A stretch of 64,000 nt of DNA from Vibrio sp. SCSIO 43136 (GTDB taxonomy: Bacteria > Pseudomonadota > Gammaproteobacteria > Enterobacterales > Vibrionaceae). The stretch's first letter is position 1; each line of letters begins with the position of its first letter. This document shows, piece by piece, positions 26,544 through 36,449 of this stretch. A model generated the notes under the pieces. That model ran no database searches, was not told the DNA's origin, and saw only the letters and a program-made list of their open reading frames with translations. The position numbers and the translations under genes were made by a program. The stretch is from assembly GCF_023716565.1 (NCBI RefSeq), contig NZ_CP071849.1, positions 1,488,001 through 1,552,000 of the forward strand. The letters are read 5' to 3'.

Positions 26544-27292
26544 TTTATGTCCCTTGCGTCACGTCTAATTCAATTAAGCAATCAATGATTCAATTGATGA
26601 ATATATTGTTTACCAATTTGTACCATCCATCCGTGACCCCACTCACATTTGAGTTAATTTGTATCTAATTGGTTCTATTTTTATGGAAGACATATTAGAT
26701 ACAACACAACAATATTTGACGCAAAACAGTGTCCAATCCTGAGTAAGTTCAGAGAAGCCCCACTGAGAAACCCTATGTAACGCACTGTAATTTATGACTA
26801 AAAATTATACAAACAGTCTCTTTGGCAGTGCTATTCGTGCTTCATGACTCGCCTGAAAATACCGCAACAGTTTTCGTAAAGTTTGTAACTCAGCGAGCGA
26901 TACTACTCTAAGACAAACCTTAGCCATCACCTTAATAATCAGACCGGACCATTAAATATCAAACACTTACACTTATCCAGCATTGACCATAAAGCCTTAC
27001 ATAAGCATAGCAAACCTAACAAGCGCCCGTCAGGCAAGCTAATTAATTTGCGAATTGAACTACAATCCTCGGACTAAGTCCTCAGCAAGACTCACTTAAC
27101 GACTATCTTTTAGATGCAAACACAGTGATCAGGCCCAGCTTGAAGACTGATTGAATAGATACAACTAGAATACATAATTACCATTCAGCAGCTAAATGAG
27201 ATGTCGATCACGGATTATTTGTATTTAATTGGTATTATTTTCTCATCACAGGGCAGACAAGACTGCCAAACACGGAATAAAGGGATAAAGTT
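26544..27292. promoter_or_regulatory. Divergent regulatory region of the mannosylglycerate cluster
   Basis: A 749-base gap between IIBC (minus) and IIA (plus). Near each gene a similar element occurs: TTTGTATCTAATTGGTTCTA at 26658-26677 and TTTGTATTTAATTGGTATTA at 27218-27237. An inverted copy ATTAGATACAA lies at 26694-26704, and TAGATACAACTAGAATAC at 27157-27174. These are candidate GntR (MngR-like) sites. No gene is visible in the middle. Confidence 0.55.
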
Positions 27293-27868
27293 ATGAACCT
27301 AACATCACTTACCAACCCAGCACTGATTAACCTGCAAACTACGTTTGAGAGCCGTAACGCTGCGATTGAGGCACTGGCTGAGCAACTTGATCAACAAGGT
27401 AAATTGTTCGACAAGACCGAATATCTGCAAGCAGTTTATGCTCGTGAGGAGGAAGGTCCTACTGCTTTAGGTGAAGGCCTAGCCGTTCCACACGGTAAAA
27501 CCGATGCCGTAAAAGAAGCCGCTTTCGCCGTTGCGACGCTAAAACAAGATCTTAAATGGAAAGGCTTAGATGAAGACGAAGACGTCAACCTCATCTTCCT
27601 TATCGCTATTCCTAATGCTGAAGCGGGTTCAACTCACATGCAGCTTCTCACCGAGCTTACCAGCACTTTAGTGGATGACGACATTCGCGAAGCGGTATTA
27701 AAGGCACAAACCGTAGAACAAATCATGGCGCTGCTTGGCGAGGACGAACCAGAGACCAAAGAGCCCGAGGTTATCGCACCAGAGCCTGTTGTAGAGCGTA
27801 AGAGCGAAGCTGAATCTGGCTTTTTAGGTGCCATCGGTGCATCTGTGTCCAAACTGTTCGGTCGCTAA
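27293..27868 (+). CDS. PTS fructose-family EIIA
   Basis: A 191-residue cytosolic phosphocarrier. The EIIA domain (about 5-150) carries the active histidine in [12 protein letters not shown] (His67), which takes phosphate from HPr and passes it to Cys9 of the divergently encoded IIBC. The acidic-proline tail (about 155-191) is unusual and ends in a short amphipathic stretch ([16 protein letters not shown]) that could contact the membrane. AAAGGGATAAAG is the ribosome site. It heads the operon with mngB, glycerate kinase and manA. Confidence 0.9.
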   Translation: MNLTSLTNPALINLQTTFESRNAAIEALAEQLDQQGKLFDKTEYLQAVYAREEEGPTALGEGLAVPHGKTDAVKEAAFAVATLKQDLKWKGLDEDEDVNLIFLIAIPNAEAGSTHMQLLTELTSTLVDDDIREAVLKAQTVEQIMALLGEDEPETKEPEVIAPEPVVERKSEAESGFLGAIGASVSKLFGR

Positions 27869-27951
27869 ACTCAGCGACATCGCATTCAAGCCAAGACCCC
27901 AAGAAAATCACTGCCCAGTCGTCTTTACGAGCGGTATTAAAGGTAAAAATA

Positions 27952-30591
27952 ATGACTAAATCACGCGTTCATATCACCCCACACATGCATTGGGACCGAG
28001 AGTGGTACTTCACCACCGAAGAGTCGCGCATTCTTCTTGTCAACAATATGGAAGAAATCATGCAGCGACTTGAGAGCGACCCTGAATACAAACACTACGT
28101 TCTAGATGGGCAAACCGCTGTTTTAGAAGATTATTTTGCCATCAAACCAGAAAACGAGCAGCGTGTACGTGAGCTGGTGCAGGCTGGCAAATTGATTGTT
28201 GGGCCTTGGTATTCTCAAACCGACACCATGCAAGTTGCGGGTGAATCCATCGTGCGCAACATGCTCTACGGACTCAAAGATTGTCTAGCTCTGGGTGAAC
28301 CAATGAAAATCGGCTACTTGCCAGATTCGTTCTCGATGAGCTCACAATTGCCAATGATTTACAACGGCTTTGATATCACCACTGCGATGTTCTGGCGTGG
28401 CTGTTCTGAACGACATGGCACTGACAAAACTGAGTTCTTGTGGCAATCAAACGATGGTTCAGAAGTGGCAGCCCAAGTCCTGCCTCTGGGTTATGCGATA
28501 GGTAAATACCTTCCTCAAGATGAAGAGGGACTGCGTGCTCGTTTAGACAAATACTTCCCAGTACTAGAAAAACCATCGGTGACCAAAGACATTTTGCTGC
28601 CAAATGGCCACGACCAAATGCCGATCCAAAAAGACATCTTTGAGGTAATGGATAAACTGCGAGAGGTTTACCCGGAGCGAGAATTTGTCATGAGTCGCTT
28701 TGAAGAGGTTTTTGACCGCATCGAACAAGAGCGAGATCAACTCGATACTATCAAAGGTGAGTTTAACGACGGCAAGTATATGCGTGTTCACCGCACCATC
28801 TCTTCGACTCGCATGGACATCAAACTTATCCACGCACATGTCGAGAATAAGATCGTCAATATTCTAGAACCATTAGCCTCTATCGCATGGTCATTGGGCT
28901 TTGAATACCACCACGGCTTGATTGAAAAAATGTGGAAAGAGAGCATGAAAAACCATGCCCACGATTCGATTGGCTGCTGCTGCTCAGATAAGGTTCACGC
29001 TGAAATCCTAAACCGCTATATCTTGGCCGATGACATGGCGAGTAACCTGATCACCTTCTATAAACGTAAGATCGTTGACCACATGCCAGCGCACGAAGGC
29101 TGCGATAAGCTTGCGTTCTTCAACCTTTCTCCATACGAACGTGAAGAGGTGATCAACACGACTGTGACCATTCGTGCCGAACAATTTAACTTGTTTGACG
29201 ACAATGGCAATCCAGTTGAGTACTACATTCAAGATCAACGAGTGATTGATCCCGGTAAAATCGACCGCCAGATCGTGCATTACGGCAACTATGACCCGTT
29301 CATTGAATACGATATTCAAATAAAACAATCCGTTCCTGCGATGGGCTTTACCACCTTGCATCTGCAAGGGAATGAGAAAGGCAGCTTGAAAATTGCAGAG
29401 CAAAAAGAGCATTTGCTGGAAAACGAATATTACCGCATCAAGGTGAATGACAACGGTACGCTCACCATCTTCGATAAACAGACCCAGATGAGCTACGACC
29501 AAGTACTTCGCATTGAAGATGGCTCAGACGATGGCGATGAGTATGACTACTCTCCGTCACGCCAAGAATGGTTGTTGTACTCCGATGAATTTATGGCACA
29601 AACCGAAATCAAACATGAAGGTTTCCAATCTGTTGCCAACATCAAGCTGCGCATGGATGTACCTGCAAACCTGCAAGAGCGTGAAGAACGCACTGGCCAA
29701 AATGGCTTTGTTGATGTCGATTGTCAGGTAGTACTAAAAGCGGGTTCTCAGCGCATTGAAGTACGTATCGAGCTAGATAACCAAGCTGACGATCACCGTG
29801 TGCGTGTGCTCATTCCAACGCCATTTGTCTCTGAGCACGTCGTTGCGGACAACCAGTTTGGTCTTATCACTCGCCCAACCAACGACCCTGCAATGGCAGT
29901 ATGGGAACAAGAAGGCTGGAAAGAAGCCCCTGTACCTGTGTACCAGTTAATGAACTTTGCCGCTGTTGAGAATGCGACTGGGGGCATGGCTCTCATGACC
30001 AACGGACTGCGTGAGTTTGAAGTGATCTCGAGTCAAGGCAATCAAGCACGAGATACCTTTGCTCTGACCCTGCTTCGCGGTGTCGGTGTATTGGGTAAAG
30101 AAGAGCTGCTACTGCGTCCGGGGCGTCCTTCAGGCATCAAGATCCCTACGCCAGACTCACAAACCCGCGGCAAGTTGGTATGCGAATTTAGCTTACTCGG
30201 TTTCGCAGGCAATCACATCGACGCAAATGTGATGGCCAAAGCTCGTGACTATGTCACTCCGATCGAGTGCTACAACAAGATCCCATACAACGCAATGAAG
30301 CTCAACGTTGGCGAGCAAAACCAACCACTGACCTACTCACTGTTGGAAAAAGCGCAAAGCGGTGCAGTATTGAGTGTACTCAAGAAAGCAGAAAATGATG
30401 ATGCACTCATTCTGCGAGTCTACAACCCGGCTGAGGCTGGTGAGATTCAAGACAAGGTTCGTTTCTCAACACAAGTGATCTCATGGCAGGAAACCAGCTT
30501 GGATGAACGAGTACGTGACAGTGACGTCGAAACCCAGAGCTTCGGTCAGCTTAAAGCCTGCCAAGCGAAAACATTCCAAGTGAAATTTTAA
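27952..30591 (+). CDS. mngB: 2-O-(6-phospho-alpha-mannosyl)-D-glycerate hydrolase, GH38
   Basis: An 879-residue cytosolic alpha-mannosidase. The sequence is very close to E. coli MngB along its whole length, for example [20 protein letters not shown] at the start and [17 protein letters not shown] in the middle. Retained GH38 features are the Zn ligands His13 and Asp15 (HMHWD), the nucleophile Asp125 in [13 protein letters not shown] (also a Zn ligand) and the His of NHAHDS. It splits phosphomannosylglycerate into mannose-6-phosphate and glycerate, which feed ManA and glycerate kinase encoded downstream. The 83-base gap from the IIA gene includes AAAGGTAAA as ribosome site. Confidence 0.95.
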   Translation: MTKSRVHITPHMHWDREWYFTTEESRILLVNNMEEIMQRLESDPEYKHYVLDGQTAVLEDYFAIKPENEQRVRELVQAGKLIVGPWYSQTDTMQVAGESIVRNMLYGLKDCLALGEPMKIGYLPDSFSMSSQLPMIYNGFDITTAMFWRGCSERHGTDKTEFLWQSNDGSEVAAQVLPLGYAIGKYLPQDEEGLRARLDKYFPVLEKPSVTKDILLPNGHDQMPIQKDIFEVMDKLREVYPEREFVMSRFEEVFDRIEQERDQLDTIKGEFNDGKYMRVHRTISSTRMDIKLIHAHVENKIVNILEPLASIAWSLGFEYHHGLIEKMWKESMKNHAHDSIGCCCSDKVHAEILNRYILADDMASNLITFYKRKIVDHMPAHEGCDKLAFFNLSPYEREEVINTTVTIRAEQFNLFDDNGNPVEYYIQDQRVIDPGKIDRQIVHYGNYDPFIEYDIQIKQSVPAMGFTTLHLQGNEKGSLKIAEQKEHLLENEYYRIKVNDNGTLTIFDKQTQMSYDQVLRIEDGSDDGDEYDYSPSRQEWLLYSDEFMAQTEIKHEGFQSVANIKLRMDVPANLQEREERTGQNGFVDVDCQVVLKAGSQRIEVRIELDNQADDHRVRVLIPTPFVSEHVVADNQFGLITRPTNDPAMAVWEQEGWKEAPVPVYQLMNFAAVENATGGMALMTNGLREFEVISSQGNQARDTFALTLLRGVGVLGKEELLLRPGRPSGIKIPTPDSQTRGKLVCEFSLLGFAGNHIDANVMAKARDYVTPIECYNKIPYNAMKLNVGEQNQPLTYSLLEKAQSGAVLSVLKKAENDDALILRVYNPAEAGEIQDKVRFSTQVISWQETSLDERVRDSDVETQSFGQLKACQAKTFQVKF

Positions 30592-30602
30592 TTTAACCTG
30601 AA

Positions 30603-30626
30603 AACTCCGCCTTTAAGGGCGGAGTT
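30603..30626. terminator. Intercistronic GC-rich hairpin
   Basis: A 9-bp stem AACTCCGCC / GGCGGAGTT lies between mngB and glycerate kinase, without a U tract. It may lower read-through or protect the upstream message from 3' decay. Confidence 0.45.
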
Positions 30627-30638
30627 GGTGAGCTAACC

Positions 30639-31787
30639 ATGAAGATAGTTATTGCCCCTGATTCCTTTAAAGAATCCTTAAGCGCCAAGCAGGTTTGCCA
30701 ATGCGTAGAGGCAGGTTTTTCACAAGTCTTTCCTGACGCACAATATGTGCACCTGCCGCTTGCGGATGGTGGCGAGGGCACGGTCGATGTGCTGATGCAA
30801 GGTTTAGACGGTAATTACCAACGCCAACCGGTAACCAACCCGATGAATGAATCCACCGAAGCTCAGTGGGCGCTGCTAGATGATGGAAAGACGGCACTGA
30901 TAGAGTTCGCAGCGGCTTCTGGTTTGGATCTTATTGAGCCTGAGCAACGCAACCCTGCCACGGCCACCAGCTACGGAACTGGTGAGCTAATCAAAGCGGC
31001 TCTTGATCATGGTGTCGACAAAATTTTGCTCGGCCTTGGCGGCAGCGCCACCAATGATGGTGGTGCGGGCATTGTGCAAGCTTTAGGGGGCAAGCTGTTA
31101 GACAGTGACGGCAATGAGCTGGCATGGGGTGCTTTACCCCTATCCCAACTCGCAACATTGGACCTCAGTGAAGTTCACCCTCGTTGCAGCCAAGTGGAGT
31201 TCGTACTGGCGTGTGATGTCAATAATCCACTGATAGGAGAAAACGGTGCCAGCTACATTTTTGGCGCACAAAAAGGCGCATCGCAATCACTTATCCTTCA
31301 GCTCGACCAAGCGCTAAATCAGTTTGGGCTCATTGCCGAGCAACAAACGGGTATTGATCGTCGCCATCAAGCTGGTTTTGGCGCCGCTGGCGGTGCCGCT
31401 CTCGGACTCTCCTTGCTATTTGATATCAATATCAAAGCTGGTATCGAAATGGTACTAGATACCCTAGATGCCGATAGCGTGTTGAAAAATGCCGACCTAC
31501 TACTCACCGGGGAAGGCCAAATGGATAACCAAACTCTGCAAGGTAAAACCCCCTTCGGCATCGCTCAAAGAGCCAAGGCACAAGGAATACCCGTAATAGG
31601 TATCGCAGGATCTTTGGGTCAAGAAATCGATGAACTTTACAGCGTCATCGACAGTAGTTTTGGCACGGTGCGTTCACCCCAGTCACTTAACCAAGTTTTA
31701 GCGGAAGCGGGTAATAACCTCACCCGTACTGCACGCAACATCGCCATGACATTGCAAATTGGCGCACAAATTTTAGGAGAGAAGTAG
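30639..31787 (+). CDS. garK: Glycerate kinase (GarK/GlxK family)
   Basis: A 382-residue cytosolic kinase of the bacterial glycerate kinase type 1 family. It opens with MKIVIAPDSFKESLSA and has LADGGEGTVDVL, LLGLGGSATNDGGAGIVQAL and LLLTGEGQMDNQTLQGKTP, all landmark stretches. Members convert glycerate to 2-phosphoglycerate. In this operon it consumes the glycerate released by MngB; E. coli depends on unlinked kinases for this, so linkage here makes the pathway self-contained. The start lies 47 bases after mngB and its stop is 1 base before manA. Confidence 0.9.
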   Translation: MKIVIAPDSFKESLSAKQVCQCVEAGFSQVFPDAQYVHLPLADGGEGTVDVLMQGLDGNYQRQPVTNPMNESTEAQWALLDDGKTALIEFAAASGLDLIEPEQRNPATATSYGTGELIKAALDHGVDKILLGLGGSATNDGGAGIVQALGGKLLDSDGNELAWGALPLSQLATLDLSEVHPRCSQVEFVLACDVNNPLIGENGASYIFGAQKGASQSLILQLDQALNQFGLIAEQQTGIDRRHQAGFGAAGGAALGLSLLFDINIKAGIEMVLDTLDADSVLKNADLLLTGEGQMDNQTLQGKTPFGIAQRAKAQGIPVIGIAGSLGQEIDELYSVIDSSFGTVRSPQSLNQVLAEAGNNLTRTARNIAMTLQIGAQILGEK

Positions 31788-31788
31788 T

Positions 31789-32976
31789 ATGTCTCTGTTT
31801 AAATTAGACAATGTGATTCAAAATTACGCTTGGGGCAGCAAGGATTCGATCCACGACCTGTTCGGCATAAACAACCCTAATCACGAACCACAAGCAGAAA
31901 TTTGGATGGGTGCACACCCTAATGGTTGCTCTAAACTGGGAGAAACTGGTGAGCCTCTTTCCCATGTGATCAATGAAAATAAACTCGACGTTCTTGGCGG
32001 ATACACGGCGGCACGCTTTGGCGAACTTCCTTTTCTGTTCAAAGTACTTGCGGCAGAAACACCGCTATCCATTCAGGTACACCCAAGTAAACACAAAGCA
32101 CAACTCGGGTTTCAGCGAGAAAATCAACAAGGCATTCCACTTAATGCCGCTAATCGTAACTACAAAGATCCTAACCACAAACCTGAGTTGGTATACGCAC
32201 TTACTTTCTACAAAGCAATGAACGGGTTTCGCCCTATCGAAGATATCGTTGCGCTGTTTAAAGAGGCGAACATTGCGAGTTTAGCGCTGGAAGTATCAGC
32301 ACTAGAAAACCAAGGTGATAGCAAAGCACTTAGAGACTTTTTCACCGCCATCATGTCGCTCCAAGGTGAAGCCAAACAGACGGCGCTTGCGGAGTTAGAA
32401 GCTGCACATAAACGTCCAGCCAAAACCATGATGGGACGCGAAGCCTTGCAATACAGTGCCGAATTTCAACGTCATTATCCGGGAGATATTGGTCTTTTCT
32501 CACCACTAATGCTCAACACCATCGAGCTTGCCCCCGGTGAAGCGATGTTTTTGTACGCAGAAATACCACATGCTTATGTTCAAGGGACAGGGCTTGAGAT
32601 CATGGCCAACTCAGACAATGTATTACGTGCAGGATTGACACCTAAGCACATCGACGTTGCTGAGCTAATCGACAACACCCATTTCGAACCGACGAAACCT
32701 GAAGACATCCGGCTTAAGCCTGTTGCCCGAGAAGGCAAACTAAGCTACCCGATACCCGTTGATGATTTTGGTTTTGATATTCTATCGGCAAATGATGAGT
32801 GTAAAACGCAGTATCTGCGCAGCGCAGAAATTTTATTCTGTGTAGAAGGAGAAGCGACCATCACTTCCGGCAACGACCAACTCACCCTCAAACCCGGAGA
32901 GTCCGTGTTCGTGAGTAATAATTCCAGTATGTACCAATACCAAGGGAACGGTATCTTGGCCCGAGCTTATAACTAA
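31789..32976 (+). CDS. manA: Mannose-6-phosphate isomerase, class I
   Basis: A 395-residue zinc enzyme converting mannose-6-phosphate to fructose-6-phosphate. It starts MSLFKLDNVIQNYAWGSKDS and shows the Zn site stretches PLSIQVHPSKHKAQ and NHKPELVYAL, plus IPHAYVQGTGLEIMANSDNV with the active-site region and a C-terminal cupin part (TLKPGESVFVSNNSS). AGGAGAGAAGT precedes the ATG. It closes the mannosylglycerate operon with a terminator after it. Vibrios usually have another manA elsewhere, so this copy may be pathway-specific; that is inference. Confidence 0.93.
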   Translation: MSLFKLDNVIQNYAWGSKDSIHDLFGINNPNHEPQAEIWMGAHPNGCSKLGETGEPLSHVINENKLDVLGGYTAARFGELPFLFKVLAAETPLSIQVHPSKHKAQLGFQRENQQGIPLNAANRNYKDPNHKPELVYALTFYKAMNGFRPIEDIVALFKEANIASLALEVSALENQGDSKALRDFFTAIMSLQGEAKQTALAELEAAHKRPAKTMMGREALQYSAEFQRHYPGDIGLFSPLMLNTIELAPGEAMFLYAEIPHAYVQGTGLEIMANSDNVLRAGLTPKHIDVAELIDNTHFEPTKPEDIRLKPVAREGKLSYPIPVDDFGFDILSANDECKTQYLRSAEILFCVEGEATITSGNDQLTLKPGESVFVSNNSSMYQYQGNGILARAYN

Positions 32977-33101
32977 CCCCCGTCGTGGTTCGCCACACCT
33001 CTAGTGACAAGCTCTCCAAGTGTTCGAGTCGATTGCCCTCAATCGCTCTCGATATTGGTAATTGATGGTCTTCTTTTGTCAAACAGATCCTTATGACCAT
33101 A

Positions 33102-33128
33102 CCCCTAGCTAGCGCTGGGGGATTTTTT
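33102..33128 (+). terminator. Terminator of the mng-garK-manA operon
   Basis: CCCCTAGC pairs with GCTGGGG around a short loop with one bulged base and is followed by ATTTTTT. It lies 126 bases past manA. Confidence 0.65.
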
Positions 33129-33393
33129 ATTTCACTCGCATCAGGCGATGCTTAACCACCCCGAGATCAAACTCAAGCACTTGCGAACGAGGCATGGCTT
33201 CGACCTGTTTCAGCATTGTGTCGTCATACCCTTTGCGAGTCATCCACTCTAGGGGGGCTGAAAACCCATCTTCATTGACCACAAAGGACTCACCTTTTTG
33301 CGGCCCTGCAAATACATTCACCACCCAAACTCGATTGCGAAAGTCCAACACATCACTAATGGCATGTTTCAGTTTATCTATAAAATTTGTCAC
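33127..33393 (-). CDS. Hypothetical protein (88 aa)
   Basis: The frame is open from an ATG at 33480, inside the upstream gene, but I prefer the GTG at 33393, which has a GGGA box and yields MTNFIDKLKHAISDVLDFRN. The product is small and soluble, with strand-like parts (RVWVVNVFAG) and no signal. I do not recognise a family. It directly follows the periplasmic binding protein gene and could share its transcript. Low to medium confidence that it is a real gene. Confidence 0.45.
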   Translation of the reverse strand: MTNFIDKLKHAISDVLDFRNRVWVVNVFAGPQKGESFVVNEDGFSAPLEWMTRKGYDDTMLKQVEAMPRSQVLEFDLGVVKHRLMRVK

Positions 33394-33451
33394 TACATCA
33401 TTCCCAACAACCTGGATGCAATATAGCACTTTCCGATATAAAAAAGCGCAA

Positions 33452-34465
33452 TCAATCTGGGTTGGTGCAGGTCTCGGCATTGTCTTGGTAACAGGTGTGG
33501 AATCCCAAGTAGATGAACTCTTCCTCCGGAAGTTGACCAGTCTTCAGATACTGGTGAAGAACTTGAGTACCAATACGCCCCATATCAAACGGTCGCTGGC
33601 CAATATTTACCGTGGATAGTCCCTGAGCGAGTATCTCGAGTTGCAGCTTTTCCGAGTCTGCCGACACAATCACGCTACGCTCGCTCTCGATTTGCTGCTT
33701 AAACGGACTGACTCGTTCAATATATTCTGGTGAAAACTGGGCAAACCCAGCGACGGCGATAAAGGTGGGTACTTCTTGTTCAAGCAAATACTCAAGCTGA
33801 TTGACCGATTTACCACGTTTACCAGAGGTATAAAACGGACAACGGGAATACTCTTGCCAACCATTCTCTCCCTTTAAGCGCTCGGTAGATTTTCCACCAG
33901 AGAGCGAATAACGCACCCCTTTAATCCTTTCATCGAGGTTTGGGGTGCTCTTATGACCAGACTGAATGCACACCTGTTCTAATTCGTAACGTTTAAATTG
34001 CTTCGCCGCTTCCCCTAATGCCACGCCAAAATCAAAATTGTTAGTGCCAATATATGCCAAACGATAGTGTTGATGTTCCGGAAGAAGATCAGAGTCAAAG
34101 GTGAACACCGGAATATTTAACGTATGCGCTCTTTTCAACGCATGTTTTGCCAGAAACTTCGAATCCGTAATCGAGATGAGAATGCCGTCCACCCCGTCAT
34201 CAATCAATGCGTTGGTTGATTTGGCCTGCTCTCGGATGTGCTGGGAAAATTCAGCGCCACCATAGCGGCACGTAATCGTCACCCCAGAAGCCTTCACCGA
34301 TTGAGCATAGTTTTCACACCCTTGCAGCGACTGTTGATAAAAAGTGTCGTTTTTAGTTTTGCCGATCACGGCGATTGTGTAGGTCGTTTGTGCAGAAGCA
34401 AGCGCAGATACCACCCCAAGCGATAGAGGTATCAAGGTGGAGTAAAGAAAATTCATTCTCGGCAT
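33452..34465 (-). CDS. Periplasmic substrate-binding protein, type I (TorT/RbsB-like)
   Basis: A 337-residue exported protein with a signal peptide (FLYSTLIPLSLGVVSALASA). Two Rossmann-like lobes are visible: TTYTIAVIGKTKNDTFYQQS, ALIDDGVDGILISI, NIPVFTFDSDLL and YIGTNNFDFGVALGEAAKQF in the first and hinge, VSADSEKLQLEILAQGLSTV later. This is the sugar-type Peripla_BP fold, also used by TorT and LuxP-type sensors. Three or more cysteines (CENYAQ, TCRYGG, CTNPD) may form disulfides. No permease or kinase gene is adjacent, so it may serve a sensor or act as an orphan. Ligand unknown. Confidence 0.8.
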   Translation of the reverse strand: MPRMNFLYSTLIPLSLGVVSALASAQTTYTIAVIGKTKNDTFYQQSLQGCENYAQSVKASGVTITCRYGGAEFSQHIREQAKSTNALIDDGVDGILISITDSKFLAKHALKRAHTLNIPVFTFDSDLLPEHQHYRLAYIGTNNFDFGVALGEAAKQFKRYELEQVCIQSGHKSTPNLDERIKGVRYSLSGGKSTERLKGENGWQEYSRCPFYTSGKRGKSVNQLEYLLEQEVPTFIAVAGFAQFSPEYIERVSPFKQQIESERSVIVSADSEKLQLEILAQGLSTVNIGQRPFDMGRIGTQVLHQYLKTGQLPEEEFIYLGFHTCYQDNAETCTNPD

Positions 34466-34666
34466 TTCATGCTCTCATTAGTATTTTTTATAAATACTAG
34501 CAGAATAGATTGATACGGCGAATGAGCTTAATTTGAAAATCACTTTCAAGGCATTGATCACTTAGGACCACTGACTAGCATTGCACAGCAAATCAACTTC
34601 CAAGTATTGCGTTTCGCTACTCACTGATTGATCATAAAGAGCTAATCTCACAAAGAGGCGCACACA

Positions 34667-35200
34667 ATGTCAAACATCGTCTATATCGCCACTAGTATTG
34701 ACGGCTACATTGCTGACAAAAACCATCAAATTGACTGGTTACATGACATTCCAAACCCTGATGGTTCAGACTTTGGTTTTGGCGAACTGATGAAGCGAAT
34801 CGACGCACTGGTAATGGGTCGAAACACCCTCGAAGTGGTATTAAGCTTTGGTGTTGAGTGGCCATACGCTAAGCCAGTATTTGTCTTAAGCAATACCATG
34901 ACTGAGGTGCCTGAAGGTTTAGAAGATAAAGTCTTCTTAGTGAAAGGTGAGCTAAAAGAGATCGTCAAACAACTCAACGACAAGGGCTACCACCAGCTCT
35001 ATATTGATGGTGGCCAAACCATACAGAGCTTTCTTGCGCAAGACATGATCGATGAGATGATCATTACCACTATTCCAACCTTGTTAGGGGGTGGTATTCC
35101 TTTGTTTGGTGAACTGACTGCACCGCTCAAATTCCGTCATACCAAGGCTGAGCGATTTGCTGATGCTATTGTAAAGAACAGTTACGAGCGACAACGCTAA
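34667..35200 (+). CDS. Dihydrofolate reductase-like / RibD C-terminal domain protein
   Basis: A 177-residue cytosolic reductase-type protein. MSNIVYIATSIDGYIADKNH, LVMGRNTLEVVLSF and YIDGGQTIQSFLAQDMIDEM match the RibD_C (DHFR-superfamily) fold that binds NADPH, and LLGGGIPLFGEL is the standard ending loop. Proteins of this YyaP/YwjB-like type lack the deaminase domain of RibD; their substrate is not known. AAAGAGGCGC gives the ribosome site. Monocistronic and convergent with the small gene downstream. Confidence 0.85.
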   Translation: MSNIVYIATSIDGYIADKNHQIDWLHDIPNPDGSDFGFGELMKRIDALVMGRNTLEVVLSFGVEWPYAKPVFVLSNTMTEVPEGLEDKVFLVKGELKEIVKQLNDKGYHQLYIDGGQTIQSFLAQDMIDEMIITTIPTLLGGGIPLFGELTAPLKFRHTKAERFADAIVKNSYERQR

Positions 35201-35208
35201 GCTTACAA

Positions 35209-35238
35209 CCATTGCGCCAGTCATTTCTGGCGCAATGG
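35209..35238. terminator. Hairpin between convergent genes
   Basis: A perfect 12-bp stem CCATTGCGCCAG / CTGGCGCAATGG with a 6-base loop. No U tract follows on either side, so it may act with Rho or protect the 3' ends. Confidence 0.5.
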
Positions 35239-35244
35239 GTGAAA

Positions 35245-35436
35245 TCAATGAGAATCAGAACTAGAGACTTGGTTCGCCTCTTTAAAAGGAGGAATCGAGC
35301 AGCTTAATTGCACTCTTGGGTCTTCAATGTAATCGAACACATCATAGACGCAAGCACCAATATCATTCATTGGGCACGCATAACTGTCAAAACGTGGGAC
35401 CATTTCGGTGTGACAATATGGGCAGTTCTTCTTCAT
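35245..35436 (-). CDS. Small cysteine-rich protein (63 aa)
   Basis: The start ATG is preceded by AGGAGG at ideal distance, which makes this short frame credible. The product opens MKKNCPYCHTEMVPRFDSYA with a CPYC motif and has two more cysteines (ACP and ACV), an arrangement able to bind one zinc ion as a ribbon. The rest is acidic and aromatic (VYDVFDYIEDP). I know no family for it. It lies downstream of the universal stress gene on the same strand with 77 bases between, so it may be part of the same transcript. Confidence 0.65.
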   Translation of the reverse strand: MKKNCPYCHTEMVPRFDSYACPMNDIGACVYDVFDYIEDPRVQLSCSIPPFKEANQVSSSDSH

Positions 35437-35513
35437 AGCATCCTCCTGCTGAGAATCGACTCTTTGGTTAATGGCTTAATCACTGCATAACTTATTGTGC
35501 TCTTCTTCGAGAG

Positions 35514-36449
35514 CTACTTTATCGGAGATTCAAAACCTTGAGGCTTAAGTGCCACCAGTGAGCAATGAATCGACTGAAAAACGTTTTCTGCGGTATTTCC
35601 GATCACAAGACCAGCAATTCCGGTTCGAGCTATTGTGCCCATCACCAATACATCAATGTCATGCTGCTCTACACTCAATGGGATTTGCTCATCCGGCTTA
35701 CCATGCACATGATGGACGACAATATCGCCTCTGATACCCGAATCGAGAATCAATCTATCCAAGGCCTGTTTATGATCATACTGAGCCTGTGCAATGCGAG
35801 AAGCCAAAGCCTCTTCTTCAACCTGAATCCAAGTCTGCTCCGCAAGATAGTGCTCTAAATAGTGTTCACAACAGGAAATGACGTGAAGTCGGCTGTCACA
35901 ACTATCTGCGATGGATCTTGCTAGCTCTAGCAACCTCATCGTCAGAAGATACTGCTCGGTCTCTTTGATCGTGGGATCGATAGCCACCGCAACTCTACGT
36001 TTATTGCGAGGTTTATCGACCGGGCGATGCAACCAAACTGGGCATGGACACTTTCTCAGCAATGTCATATCTATCGCTTTAAAGCCATCGACGCCATCAC
36101 TTACAGGCTCGGCTTCTTTAATCAAAAGATCGTAACGGTTATGCATCACCTCTTGAATCATGGTGACAGCGGGTTGAAAGGAGCTTTTCACCGTCACAGG
36201 CGGTGGCGATAATTCCTCATGAGGCAGTTCGTTGTCTATCACTTGACCAATGCTTTGCATTAGCGAGGTGTACAGTGAATGCTCATAGGAATCTTTGTAT
36301 TGCAGCAAATCATCTGGCAGTTCAGGGCTGGCAATCAGTCCAGCAACAGGTACTCGGTTTGCCGCCGCAAGGCGCATTGCTTGGGAAAGCGCATCACTGT
36401 GTCCTGGCAATCCTTGGGTAGCAAAAAGTATGTTCTGAAATCGTCTCAT
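35514..36449 (-). CDS. Universal stress protein with tandem Usp domains (UspE-like)
   Basis: A 311-residue cytosolic protein with two Usp folds (about 1-145 and 150-305). The junction LLRKCPCPVWLHRP resembles that of UspE, and the second domain ends with the nucleotide-loop pattern VMGTIARTGIAGLVIGNTA (G2xG9xGN). Such proteins respond to starvation, oxidative or anaerobic stress. The frame extends to 36485, but the ATG at 36449 has a perfect AAGGAGGTGA box. It differs enough from enteric UspE that I give no symbol. Confidence 0.85.
   Translation of the reverse strand: MRRFQNILFATQGLPGHSDALSQAMRLAAANRVPVAGLIASPELPDDLLQYKDSYEHSLYTSLMQSIGQVIDNELPHEELSPPPVTVKSSFQPAVTMIQEVMHNRYDLLIKEAEPVSDGVDGFKAIDMTLLRKCPCPVWLHRPVDKPRNKRRVAVAIDPTIKETEQYLLTMRLLELARSIADSCDSRLHVISCCEHYLEHYLAEQTWIQVEEEALASRIAQAQYDHKQALDRLILDSGIRGDIVVHHVHGKPDEQIPLSVEQHDIDVLVMGTIARTGIAGLVIGNTAENVFQSIHCSLVALKPQGFESPIK

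Noticed and set aside
29008..29502. Minus-strand 164-codon frame
   Set aside because: Lies inside mngB, which is highly conserved on the other strand; a shadow.
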